Assembly (NCBI RefSeq): GCF_010915705.1
Contig: NZ_JAAIKE010000008.1
Span: 36,492 to 100,491 of the forward strand
Direction: 5' to 3'
DNA: 64,000 bases
Source of the DNA: Pseudotabrizicola algicola
GTDB lineage: Bacteria > Pseudomonadota > Alphaproteobacteria > Rhodobacterales > Rhodobacteraceae
Below the pieces are notes generated by a model. It was not told the DNA's origin. It saw only the letters and a program-made list of their open reading frames with translations, and did not search any database. Position numbers and translations under genes: made by a program. Of the stretch, positions 32,264-39,513 are shown one piece after another; position 1 is the first letter of the stretch; the number at the start of each line of letters is the position of its first letter.

Positions 32264-34765
32264 CTAGACCTCGATGCTTGTACCTGCTGTCACTAGCGCG
32301 GCGGCTTGGATCGAAACAGGCGTGAAAAGATCGATGTCGAGCTCAGGCGTTTCGATCCCGACCACCAAAGAATACCGAGTTTTGTTTGCCACCCTACCAA
32401 GTGCGCGGCGCTCTCGCCACCAACCTGCTATCGGATAGACGTAGATTAGGTCCCGTTCGACGAGCTCGACCGCACTGCCTTCCCAGGTGTCGCTGTGGAT
32501 TGATCCCGCGGAGATAGATTTCGGTCCAAAGAACCAGCCATCGTTGTCTTCATTCACCGGGCGCGGATCGTCCTCATCCCGATCATCCTTGTTGACGCGC
32601 CGAAGGAAGTTCCCATCGGTTTCCCTGGCGCGCTTCAAATCAAAGCGCAGGCCAAACGACTGATATCGAGCAGGGTCGATCGCGCTGGCAAAGCTTGGGT
32701 TAGGCTCGATGAAGTACGACAGAGTGACTTTCAGGCGCACGCTTTGATCGCCGAGCCCTTCAAGAACATCTCGTGGCCACGGCAGGCGATAGACATGGGA
32801 GTCACTGAACCGAACACTCCCATCTTCGATCCTGAAAGGCTGAATGTACCTCTGGGCGACGAGGGCGAGGTCATTCGATGCCGACGCCAAGGCGCGCTTC
32901 AAATCCGGCACGCCGTAGCCATACTTTCTTGCTAGGTTTTTTCGGTCACTCTTCGACGCGGAGCCATTGAACTCACCAAGCATATGGGGGGTCCAGCGCG
33001 CACTATGGACCATCAAAGCACGTACTGTTTCAGGCCAGTAATCGGGATGCTCCGCCATGATGCAGGCAGCCATCCGACCGGCCTGTGCTGTGGCTGCGCT
33101 TGTCGCCCAGAACGGCGTGACTGAGTTGGCACCAGCAGATTTCGACGTCGTAAGCAACGAAAGAGATGGGAGACCGGAGACCGCCTCCGATCCAGAGCGA
33201 CTGAGAGCACGGTTGCCTGCTTCAAAGACGATCTCAGGCTTAATGGGAGATTGGCTTGACCGCCAAAGTGTTGTTGTTCGACTGTAGGGGCTGCGCTCTC
33301 CGGGTCGCGCCCAGCCGGACCAGTCCCGGTATCCTCTCTCCGCGATTTCCGACTTGATGGTAGTGCCACCTACCGTCAGTGCGTTCCACGCCTGCGCTGG
33401 ATCTTCGCCAGGGAAGGCATCGCCGTCTGCGATCTCTTCCGCCCTCGAATTGTCCCGGATGTTCCCAAGCGCTTGAACGAACAGGCGGCGGATGTGATCA
33501 GGACCTTCGTCGATTGCATCGGTGCCGGAACTGATCTGGTCTAGGGCTGAACTCCAGCCGGTCGGTTCCGCTCCGGAACGATCCTCGTTGGTGATTGCCA
33601 TGCAGTAGACCCGTGCGCGATCCGGAGCGGAGATTTCCGGAAGCGATGCTGCTGACGTGGTTATGGCGCCATAGGAGAAGGGATCATTCGGATCGAATCC
33701 GTCAGGCGGGAGGATTTTTACGGACTCCAGTCGATGCCTCAACGTGGGCCGCGATGCATCACCGAGGCGGGCAGTCAGATCTCCGTGCATTGCAAGACCT
33801 GCCATGCCCGACCCGTGCCCAATATCACTGTGATCATCTACACCCCATTCCGATGCGACAGCATGCATGTCAGCTGGCGCAAGAGCTGGTTCGATCAACG
33901 GATGGCCGCGATTGACGCCAGTGTCGAGGAGGCAAACTGCAGGGGCATCACGACCAGGCCACGATGTCCGTTCGGCAAGGTCATCGACAAACTCATTGAC
34001 CATCTCAGCGAGCTGATCGGTGAAAACCGTGGGTGTGTCTGTGGCCCGCCTGATTTCCGCGACACCACCAGTTGAAAACAGAAGCAGCTCGATTGCTGCG
34101 CGCCGACCGAATACCGGCAGAACGACTACTTCCGGGAACTGCAGCCGTGTATCTTCCGATCCCAATGTCAGACCAAGTCTCAACGCTACGTCTTCAACGC
34201 GATCAAGCCGATCCTTGAAGCACCAAAGTGCCCACCAGATCTCCGCCTGCGACCCTTCAGGCAAAGCAGCTGGGTCATCGCGCCAGAAGGATTGCAGACG
34301 CGCAGTCCGAATATGCTCGATCGGCTCGACACGAGTCTTCTTCGGAGGTTCGGCGCCTGGCTCGACATCGGCGAACGCGTAGTCGCGAAAAACGGCCTCA
34401 AACACATCGCGGGTATCATCTGGAACGAAAAGCGCAATCCGCCTCGCTCCATTCTCCGAGATCGTCACTGCACCCTGTCTTGTGCCTTCGCGCTTCTTCT
34501 CGAGCGTTGTTGGGCCCGCAGACGGTGCAAGTTCAACTTCGATGTATACGCCATCCGGTGGCAATGCACCGTCCGGAAGATCCAACGCTTCGCGGCCACG
34601 ATCTGCAAAGTTGAACGCAGTGTCGAGCTCTGCGACGACCCTCCGGCCATGTTCTTCGCGAATTCGCTGCAAAGTGCGCTGCCGCGGGGTACTGCCCGGT
34701 GACTTGTAGTCACGAACACCGGCCAAACCACTTAAATCAATGTGTCGGTGCTCGTAATCAGCCAA
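32264..34765 (-). CDS. ietS: Subtilisin-like serine protease, IetS-like
   Basis: An 833-residue protein with a roughly 270-residue N-terminal region and an S8 protease domain. The catalytic set is Asp281 (VCLLDTGVNRGHP), His317 (IGHGSGMAGLAMHG), oxyanion Asn435 (VQALGN) and Ser556 (FWATSAATAQAG). There is no signal peptide, so it acts inside the cell. The start is a TTG at 34765 overlapping the end of the AAA gene by 8 nt; no better in-frame start is available. An AAA ATPase paired with a cytoplasmic subtilase is the IetAS arrangement, described for Ti-plasmid stability and incompatibility and later as an anti-phage module. Confidence 0.8.
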   Translation of the reverse strand: MADYEHRHIDLSGLAGVRDYKSPGSTPRQRTLQRIREEHGRRVVAELDTAFNFADRGREALDLPDGALPPDGVYIEVELAPSAGPTTLEKKREGTRQGAVTISENGARRIALFVPDDTRDVFEAVFRDYAFADVEPGAEPPKKTRVEPIEHIRTARLQSFWRDDPAALPEGSQAEIWWALWCFKDRLDRVEDVALRLGLTLGSEDTRLQFPEVVVLPVFGRRAAIELLLFSTGGVAEIRRATDTPTVFTDQLAEMVNEFVDDLAERTSWPGRDAPAVCLLDTGVNRGHPLIEPALAPADMHAVASEWGVDDHSDIGHGSGMAGLAMHGDLTARLGDASRPTLRHRLESVKILPPDGFDPNDPFSYGAITTSAASLPEISAPDRARVYCMAITNEDRSGAEPTGWSSALDQISSGTDAIDEGPDHIRRLFVQALGNIRDNSRAEEIADGDAFPGEDPAQAWNALTVGGTTIKSEIAERGYRDWSGWARPGERSPYSRTTTLWRSSQSPIKPEIVFEAGNRALSRSGSEAVSGLPSLSLLTTSKSAGANSVTPFWATSAATAQAGRMAACIMAEHPDYWPETVRALMVHSARWTPHMLGEFNGSASKSDRKNLARKYGYGVPDLKRALASASNDLALVAQRYIQPFRIEDGSVRFSDSHVYRLPWPRDVLEGLGDQSVRLKVTLSYFIEPNPSFASAIDPARYQSFGLRFDLKRARETDGNFLRRVNKDDRDEDDPRPVNEDNDGWFFGPKSISAGSIHSDTWEGSAVELVERDLIYVYPIAGWWRERRALGRVANKTRYSLVVGIETPELDIDLFTPVSIQAAALVTAGTSIEV

Positions 34766-35765
34766 TGGAACCCTTGTCGTCGATAAACACTGTCTTCATG
34801 TCCTGCCGCTTCTGAAGTTCGTGCAAGAGATCGGTGGTGGAAATGCTATTTCTCTCGGAAAGAATCGCCGCTTTGACCGCCTCTTCGGCCGCGTTAGCAA
34901 TCTCGGCCTGGCTAAGACCATTGGCTGTGGTCTCAATGGTTTTCCAAGCGAGCTTGGGGTACTTCATGGGCGAGAGGTGCGCCTTGATGATGGCCCTTAC
35001 TTCCTCGTTAGTGGGCATTTCGAACCGGAGCACTTCATCGAAGCGCCTGAGTAGAGCGCGGTCAAGAAGCGACGGGTGGTTGGTCGCTGCCACAAGAACA
35101 CTGTCAGTGACAGAAGGCTCTTCCATGAACTGCAGGAAACTGTTCAGCACGCGGCGCATCTCGGCAACGTCATTTGTCGCCATGCGGTTGCTGCCAACGG
35201 CATCAAACTCATCGAAAAGGTAGACACCGCGACGTTTCTGCGCCTCGTCGAACACGAGCCGCAACTTTGCCGCCGTTTCTCCCATGAAGCGAGTGATGAG
35301 GCTTTCCAAGCGGATGACGAAGAGCGGCAATCTCAGCTCGCCCGCCAGCGCCTCTGCTGTCATCGTCTTCCCCGAGCCAGGAGGTCCAGCAAATAACATG
35401 CGCCGACTGGGCGTCTTTCCATGTTCTCTAAGCCAGTCTCTACGCTGTTGCTGCAGAATGAGCGCGTTCAGATGTGCACGAACTGGTGAACTCAGAACGA
35501 CGTCGGCAAGCCGAATTCTGGGTTCCCTCAGGTCAAGGAGGCTGTCGAGGTCGCCGCGGGGTCGCGAAAACGCGATCGGGACTGAAGCTTTTGTGCCGCG
35601 CTGTGATCGTGCTGCATCCACTGCTGCGCGAATTTCCTCCGCCGTCACACGATGACCTTGGCGCGCCTCCCCGGCAGCGACCTGAAGTGCGATGGAGTAG
35701 AACTGCTCATCGTCGCCCTCGGCCTTGCTCCTCAGCATCGCCAGTATCTGCTTTGCGTTTGACAC
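34758..35765 (-). CDS. ietA: AAA ATPase, IetA-like
   Basis: A 335-residue AAA+ ATPase with Walker A GPPGSGKT (127-134), Walker B VYLFDEFD (181-188), sensor 1 ATN (227-229) and arginine-finger region DRALLRRFDE (236-244). The N-terminal 85 residues are helical. The start is GTG at 35765 with a purine-rich GGGG upstream; ATG at 35738 is an alternative. It is translated ahead of, and coupled to, the subtilase. In the Agrobacterium IetAS pair the ATPase counters toxicity of the protease; here that role is inferred from family and order. Base composition is visibly lower in GC than the neighbouring prophage. Confidence 0.82.
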   Translation of the reverse strand: MSNAKQILAMLRSKAEGDDEQFYSIALQVAAGEARQGHRVTAEEIRAAVDAARSQRGTKASVPIAFSRPRGDLDSLLDLREPRIRLADVVLSSPVRAHLNALILQQQRRDWLREHGKTPSRRMLFAGPPGSGKTMTAEALAGELRLPLFVIRLESLITRFMGETAAKLRLVFDEAQKRRGVYLFDEFDAVGSNRMATNDVAEMRRVLNSFLQFMEEPSVTDSVLVAATNHPSLLDRALLRRFDEVLRFEMPTNEEVRAIIKAHLSPMKYPKLAWKTIETTANGLSQAEIANAAEEAVKAAILSERNSISTTDLLHELQKRQDMKTVFIDDKGSIG

Positions 35766-35909
35766 TGCGTTGCCCCAGCCGATCGTCGTTTTTGGAGCAG
35801 GATAGTTCAGCCTGGCTGATTTGGAAAGCTTCCTGAGGTCGCACCGTCTTACCGCTAGCCCTCATTTCGCTCCCCAATGCTGTCTTTGGCTTCGTCGGCG
35901 TGGCGGGCA

Positions 35910-35929
35910 TGGGCACAATTGTGCCCATC
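35910..35929. promoter_or_regulatory. Perfect 20-bp palindrome upstream of ietA
   Basis: ATGGGCACAATTGTGCCCAT is a perfect 20-bp palindrome about 145 nt upstream of the ietA start. It is typical of a dimeric repressor operator. A short open frame (35707-35955, minus) runs across it but looks non-coding. Confidence 0.45.
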
Positions 35930-36013
35930 GCTGCGCGGGACAGGCAGGACAGCATCTGCCATCATCAACCCGCAGCGAATCCCTGCCTCTCGTTGACAGC
36001 CTGAATCCATGAA

Positions 36014-36082
36014 CCGGGCCGGGCAATGCGCTGCGGTCGAGGCATCCGGCGCTTGCCTCGTGGCAGGCTTCGCCCGGCCCGG
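36014..36082. terminator. Long nested hairpin between IetAS and the P2 lysis genes
   Basis: CCGGGCCGGGC (36014-36024) pairs perfectly with GCCCGGCCCGG (36072-36082), and an inner stem CGAGGCA/TGCCTCG lies between them. There is no T-run on either side. It sits just past the end of the spanin genes, where the late transcript should end, so a structural terminator, a boundary element or a structured RNA are all possible. Confidence 0.4.
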
Positions 36083-36085
36083 CTT

Positions 36086-36331
36086 TCACCGGCACGCATG
36101 CGCTTGATCGCGCAGTACGGCATAGTCGCTCAGCATCCGCGCTATGACGGCGCCTTCCGAAAGCTCCTCGACCTCGTCGGCCGCGCGGGCCTGCTCGGCG
36201 CTTGTGTAGTCCACCACGGGCGGACATGGCGCGCGGGCATCAGAACCGTCCATCGCGCAGCCGGTCAGCCAAAGCATCGCGATCAGGAGGGCGGCGGGCG
36301 GCAGCGTCGAGCATCTGGCGGTGGATGGCAT
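36086..36331 (-). CDS. Rz1-like outer-membrane spanin lipoprotein
   Basis: An 81-residue lipoprotein: basic start, hydrophobic segment PPAALLIAMLWL, then the lipobox LTGC and a soluble part rich in Ala and Glu. It starts inside the i-spanin gene in another frame, the classic overlapping Rz/Rz1 layout, and would fuse inner and outer membranes at the last step of lysis. ATG at 36331 has a GAGAG-type site; ATG at 36349 is also in frame. Confidence 0.8.
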   Translation of the reverse strand: MPSTARCSTLPPAALLIAMLWLTGCAMDGSDARAPCPPVVDYTSAEQARAADEVEELSEGAVIARMLSDYAVLRDQAHACR

Positions 36332-36485
36332 CGTTTCTCTCTCTGGCATCAAGCCGTTCGGCCGCGCGCCCGGCGCGTTCGCCTGCGCGGCGGAGGTTCA
36401 GAAGGAACAGCAGGATCGCTGCTCCGGTGAGGATGAGGCCCAGCGCCTTGCGCGCCGGGCCATGGGTGAGGAGCCAGCCGATCAC
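36240..36485 (-). CDS. Rz-like inner-membrane spanin
   Basis: An 81-residue protein with one N-terminal transmembrane helix (ALGLILTGAAILLFLLNL) and a charged helical periplasmic part (RRAGERAGRAAERLDARERNDAIHRQMLDAAARR). The GTG start at 36485 overlaps the endolysin stop (GTGA). With the overlapping lipoprotein gene it forms the spanin pair. A longer frame upstream belongs to the endolysin shadow. Confidence 0.8.
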   Translation of the reverse strand: MIGWLLTHGPARKALGLILTGAAILLFLLNLRRAGERAGRAAERLDARERNDAIHRQMLDAAARRPPDRDALADRLRDGRF

Positions 36486-37156
36486 CGCTGGCCCCGTTTC
36501 CAGTCGTCCAGTCGCGCATGGATCGTGACGGCGATGCCGATCAGGGCGATGGCGATCAGCACCCAACGCAGGGTGTCGAGGTAGGGCACCAGCGGCTGGA
36601 TGGTGGATTGGGTTTCAGCGAGGATGTCCTGCAGCACCTCCACCCCGGCTGCGCCAACGGTGGCCGCGCCAGCCGCGCCGCCACCGCGCAGCGTGCGGCT
36701 TTCCGACAGGATTTCGCGCGCGGGCGGCAGTTCCGGGGCGAAGGGCACCGCGCGCGTCGCAAAAGGATCGCCCCAGGAGCGGGCAGGACCAAGGTCGATG
36801 TGCATGAAGCCCGAGCGGGGATAGTATCCGAACCCCAGGAACCCGACCGCCCGCGCCGCTGCCTCGAAGGCCGAAGGATCGTGGTTCGCCATCGCGATGT
36901 CAAAGGCTGTGCCCTGCATGTGCTTGGACGCGGGGGCACCGCCCACGGCGCGATTGTGTTCCGGGCTGCGATAGGCGGAGCGGATGATCAGCGGCTTGCC
37001 GAGGCGGTCGCGCAGGGCCTGCAGCTTGTCCATGGCTTCCGTGTTGATCTTGATCGCGCCGGTGCCGCGGCAGGCGATCTCGGCGGCCGAGAAGTTCGGC
37101 CAGCGCCAGGCAGTCGCTGGCACATCGCGCCAGTTGGGGTAGGTCAAGGTGGGCAT
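36482..37156 (-). CDS. M15-family peptidoglycan peptidase (endolysin) with C-terminal membrane segment
   Basis: A 224-residue endolysin. The Peptidase_M15_3 zinc motif is complete: His79 and Asp86 (SKHMQGTAFDIAM) and His119 (FMHIDLG). It should cleave peptide cross-links in murein. The C-terminus adds a Gly/Ala linker and a transmembrane helix (TLRWVLIAIALIGIAVTIHA, about 194-213), giving a membrane-tethered form. AGAGGA precedes the ATG at 37156. It starts just after a terminator, so it may be expressed separately from the tail genes. Confidence 0.87.
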   Translation of the reverse strand: MPTLTYPNWRDVPATAWRWPNFSAAEIACRGTGAIKINTEAMDKLQALRDRLGKPLIIRSAYRSPEHNRAVGGAPASKHMQGTAFDIAMANHDPSAFEAAARAVGFLGFGYYPRSGFMHIDLGPARSWGDPFATRAVPFAPELPPAREILSESRTLRGGGAAGAATVGAAGVEVLQDILAETQSTIQPLVPYLDTLRWVLIAIALIGIAVTIHARLDDWKRGQR

Positions 37157-37173
37157 GGTGGATCCTCTTGATG

Positions 37174-37196
37174 AAAAAACCCGCCTCTGGGGCGGG
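37174..37196 (-). terminator. Rho-independent terminator
   Basis: On the minus strand CCCGCC-CCAGA-GGCGGG is followed by TTTTTT. It lies 34 nt past the holin-like gene and just before the endolysin start, so it could attenuate late transcription into the lysis genes. Confidence 0.75.
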
Positions 37197-37229
37197 GGAT
37201 GTGGTCGTGGTGGTGTGGTCGCCTGGCAG

Positions 37230-37538
37230 TCAGTCGGATCGGCCGCGTTGGAAGGCATCGAAGAGCATGTCGCGCATGGAGCGGATGTCGGTCTCGATTC
37301 GGTCGAGGCGGTCGCCGTCGGCCTTGCGGTCCTCGCTGCGCTGCCGGTCGATCCGGTCCCGGTCGGCGATGAGCTCCCGGTCGAGACGATCCAGCAGGGC
37401 CTCGTTGGTGAAGGCCTTGCGGGTGATCGCCGCGATAAGGGCCATGGTGCCGCCAATCAGGGCGGTCAGCGCGGCGGTGATCCCGTGGTCCCGAAAGGCC
37501 CGCGCGACCTCCCCGGCGAGAGTGGTCTGGTCGTTCAT
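37230..37538 (-). CDS. Small membrane protein, holin-like candidate
   Basis: A 102-residue protein with one transmembrane segment (GITAALTALIGGTMALIAAITR) followed by a highly charged coiled coil (LLDRLDRELIADRDRIDRQRSEDRKADGDRLDRIETDI). It lies between the tail fibre and endolysin genes, where a holin or lysis-control protein is expected. The single membrane helix and coiled coil do not match a named holin class that I recognise. Confidence 0.6.
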   Translation of the reverse strand: MNDQTTLAGEVARAFRDHGITAALTALIGGTMALIAAITRKAFTNEALLDRLDRELIADRDRIDRQRSEDRKADGDRLDRIETDIRSMRDMLFDAFQRGRSD

Positions 37539-37571
37539 GGTGGTCCTTTCATTGCCGCTGGCTGCGGCCAG

Positions 37572-39494
37572 TCAGAAATCGGTTTCGAGGTAGACCCCGG
37601 CGCAGTCGTAGGCGACAGCGGCGGCGGTCGCGCCGGTGTTCAGGAAAAGTCGCGGCGACAGGAACTGAGTCGCGGCGGGCAGGTCGGCGGTGATCTCCTG
37701 CTCGAAGACCGCACCCGAAACCTCGTCGACGACGCGCGCCCAGACAGAGCTTCCGTTCGGCGGTGCCGCGATAAACAGCGTCAGCACCCCGCCAGTCGCG
37801 ATGGCGAAACTCGCCCCCATGTCGGTCAGGGTTGGCGCCCCGGTGCCATCGTTCGCGGCCAGTTGCCACCGGGTGTGCGTCCCGCGCTGGAAGCCGATGC
37901 CGATGCAGTTGACGGCTGCGGCCAGCGTCAGGTTGGTCGCCAGCGCGGCGGTGGAGCCGTAGAGGCCGAAGAACCCCATCCCAGTCGCCTGCAGTGTCGT
38001 CAACGAAATCCGCGTGACGAAGGTCCAGCCACCGAGGCCCGCCGCGTTCCCGCGCCAGCAGGCCCAGCCTGCGGATCGCTGGTCGGCCACCGAGTCCACG
38101 ACCGCCGCCGAGGTCAGACGCCAGCGCCGCATGGAAGCAGCAAGGTTCGTCGCGGCCAGCGTCGGGTGCGACACGGTCCCGACCGAGGTGATCGGCAGGC
38201 CCTCAGTCGTGATCGTGGTGCTGACCGAGGGCGACCAGTTGGCGATCCGGTTCACCCCGAAATGCGGCTGCAGGGGGAAATCCCGCCCGGAGGGGCGCAT
38301 CACGTCGATCCAGGGCGCCCCGGCCCGGCTGCGGGCATAGACGGCGGCCTTCCCCGCGGGCGGCGGGGTCGGCGCTGCGGCCAGTCCCGGCAATACCGTC
38401 GGCTGCAGCAGTTCCACCTGGCCGTTGGTGCGGTTGATACGGATCGCGTCGTAGAAGGCCGACCCATCCGGACTGACCTTGAAGCTGAAATCGTCGTTGC
38501 CCAAGAGGCCGATCAGCGCTCGGGCAGAGAAGCCGGTCTTGAAGGCGAAGGCCGCGTCATTCCCGGCTGCGGCCTTGTTCACCGTCGCCTCGATCCCGGC
38601 GCCTGCGTTGTTCAGGAGAACGGCCGGTGTGTTCACAGACAGACGGTTGTAGCTGTCCGCCGTCGCCCCGCCGAGGCCCAAGAGTTGCGCGGTCAGATTG
38701 GCCTGCGGCATGCCGACCTGCGTGACGGCATTGGCGAAGGTGACGGTCGGCGTGTTGATGACGGTCGATCCGCCCGCTCCGGCGGAGGCCGAGCCAATGT
38801 TGACGACCGTCGTCGACCCGGATGCCCCGCCCGTGCCGAGGTTCACCGTCTTGGTGATGCCGGTGGTCGTCGCACCAGTGCCCATCCCATAGGTGGCCGT
38901 CGTCGTCGCCGTGCCGATCGAGGCGCTAGTGGCCGAAACAGTGACGGTTCCAGACGCCGTGAGCGTCCCAGAGAAGGTCTTGTTGCCAGTAAAGGTCTGG
39001 GTGCCCGCGAGGATCGCCAGTTCAGACGAGGTATTCGGTAGGGTGAAGCTGCGCGTGGTCCCGGCGCTGATGCCTGCGAGCGAAAAGGTCGCCTTCTTCG
39101 TCGGATCGGCATCGTTCACCAGGCTGAACACCGCGTCCGACACGTCGCGCGGCTCGCCCACCACCTCCCAGGCGCTGCCGGTCCAGACCAAGAACAGCCC
39201 CTCTGCTGCGACCCAGACCATCCAGCCAGTGCGCGGCACAAGTCGGATCCACGCACCGTCGATCCAGAAGGCGATGTTCAGGTCCCATCCTGCCCAGAGG
39301 CCCGTTGCGCCCGAAGCGACGAGATGTCGGTTGCCGTCTGCCGGGCTTGCGGGCGGGGCCGTCCGCGTGCGGTCGAGGACCGAGAGCTGCACCATGGCAT
39401 CGAGCAGACGCAGCGCCTCGTTGTGGGTGACATGCTTCTGGGCTTGGGCGGCCAGAAGGTAGGGCAGGCCCAGATGGGTCGTGGTGTCGGACAT
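37572..39494 (-). CDS. Tail fibre / DUF2793 receptor-binding protein
   Basis: A 640-residue distal tail protein. Residues 1-115 are a DUF2793 head (LGLPYLLAAQAQKHVTHNEALRLLDAMVQLSV, NRHLVASGATGLWAGWDLNIAFW). A low-complexity Ser/Thr/Gly-rich stalk of repeating beta elements (about 150-280) and a C-terminal domain of about 200 residues, probably receptor-binding, follow. The ATG at 39494 follows a GGGA site; upstream frame extension is a shadow of the hub gene. It is the last gene of the tail operon before the lysis genes. Confidence 0.82.
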   Translation of the reverse strand: MSDTTTHLGLPYLLAAQAQKHVTHNEALRLLDAMVQLSVLDRTRTAPPASPADGNRHLVASGATGLWAGWDLNIAFWIDGAWIRLVPRTGWMVWVAAEGLFLVWTGSAWEVVGEPRDVSDAVFSLVNDADPTKKATFSLAGISAGTTRSFTLPNTSSELAILAGTQTFTGNKTFSGTLTASGTVTVSATSASIGTATTTATYGMGTGATTTGITKTVNLGTGGASGSTTVVNIGSASAGAGGSTVINTPTVTFANAVTQVGMPQANLTAQLLGLGGATADSYNRLSVNTPAVLLNNAGAGIEATVNKAAAGNDAAFAFKTGFSARALIGLLGNDDFSFKVSPDGSAFYDAIRINRTNGQVELLQPTVLPGLAAAPTPPPAGKAAVYARSRAGAPWIDVMRPSGRDFPLQPHFGVNRIANWSPSVSTTITTEGLPITSVGTVSHPTLAATNLAASMRRWRLTSAAVVDSVADQRSAGWACWRGNAAGLGGWTFVTRISLTTLQATGMGFFGLYGSTAALATNLTLAAAVNCIGIGFQRGTHTRWQLAANDGTGAPTLTDMGASFAIATGGVLTLFIAAPPNGSSVWARVVDEVSGAVFEQEITADLPAATQFLSPRLFLNTGATAAAVAYDCAGVYLETDF

Positions 39495-39513
39495 GGGGGT
39501 TCCCGTATTGGGA

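Noticed and set aside
35707..35955. Leftward 82-codon frame upstream of ietA
   Set aside because: It crosses the palindrome and overlaps the ietA start, has no ribosome site and resembles no family; an upstream regulatory region is more likely.
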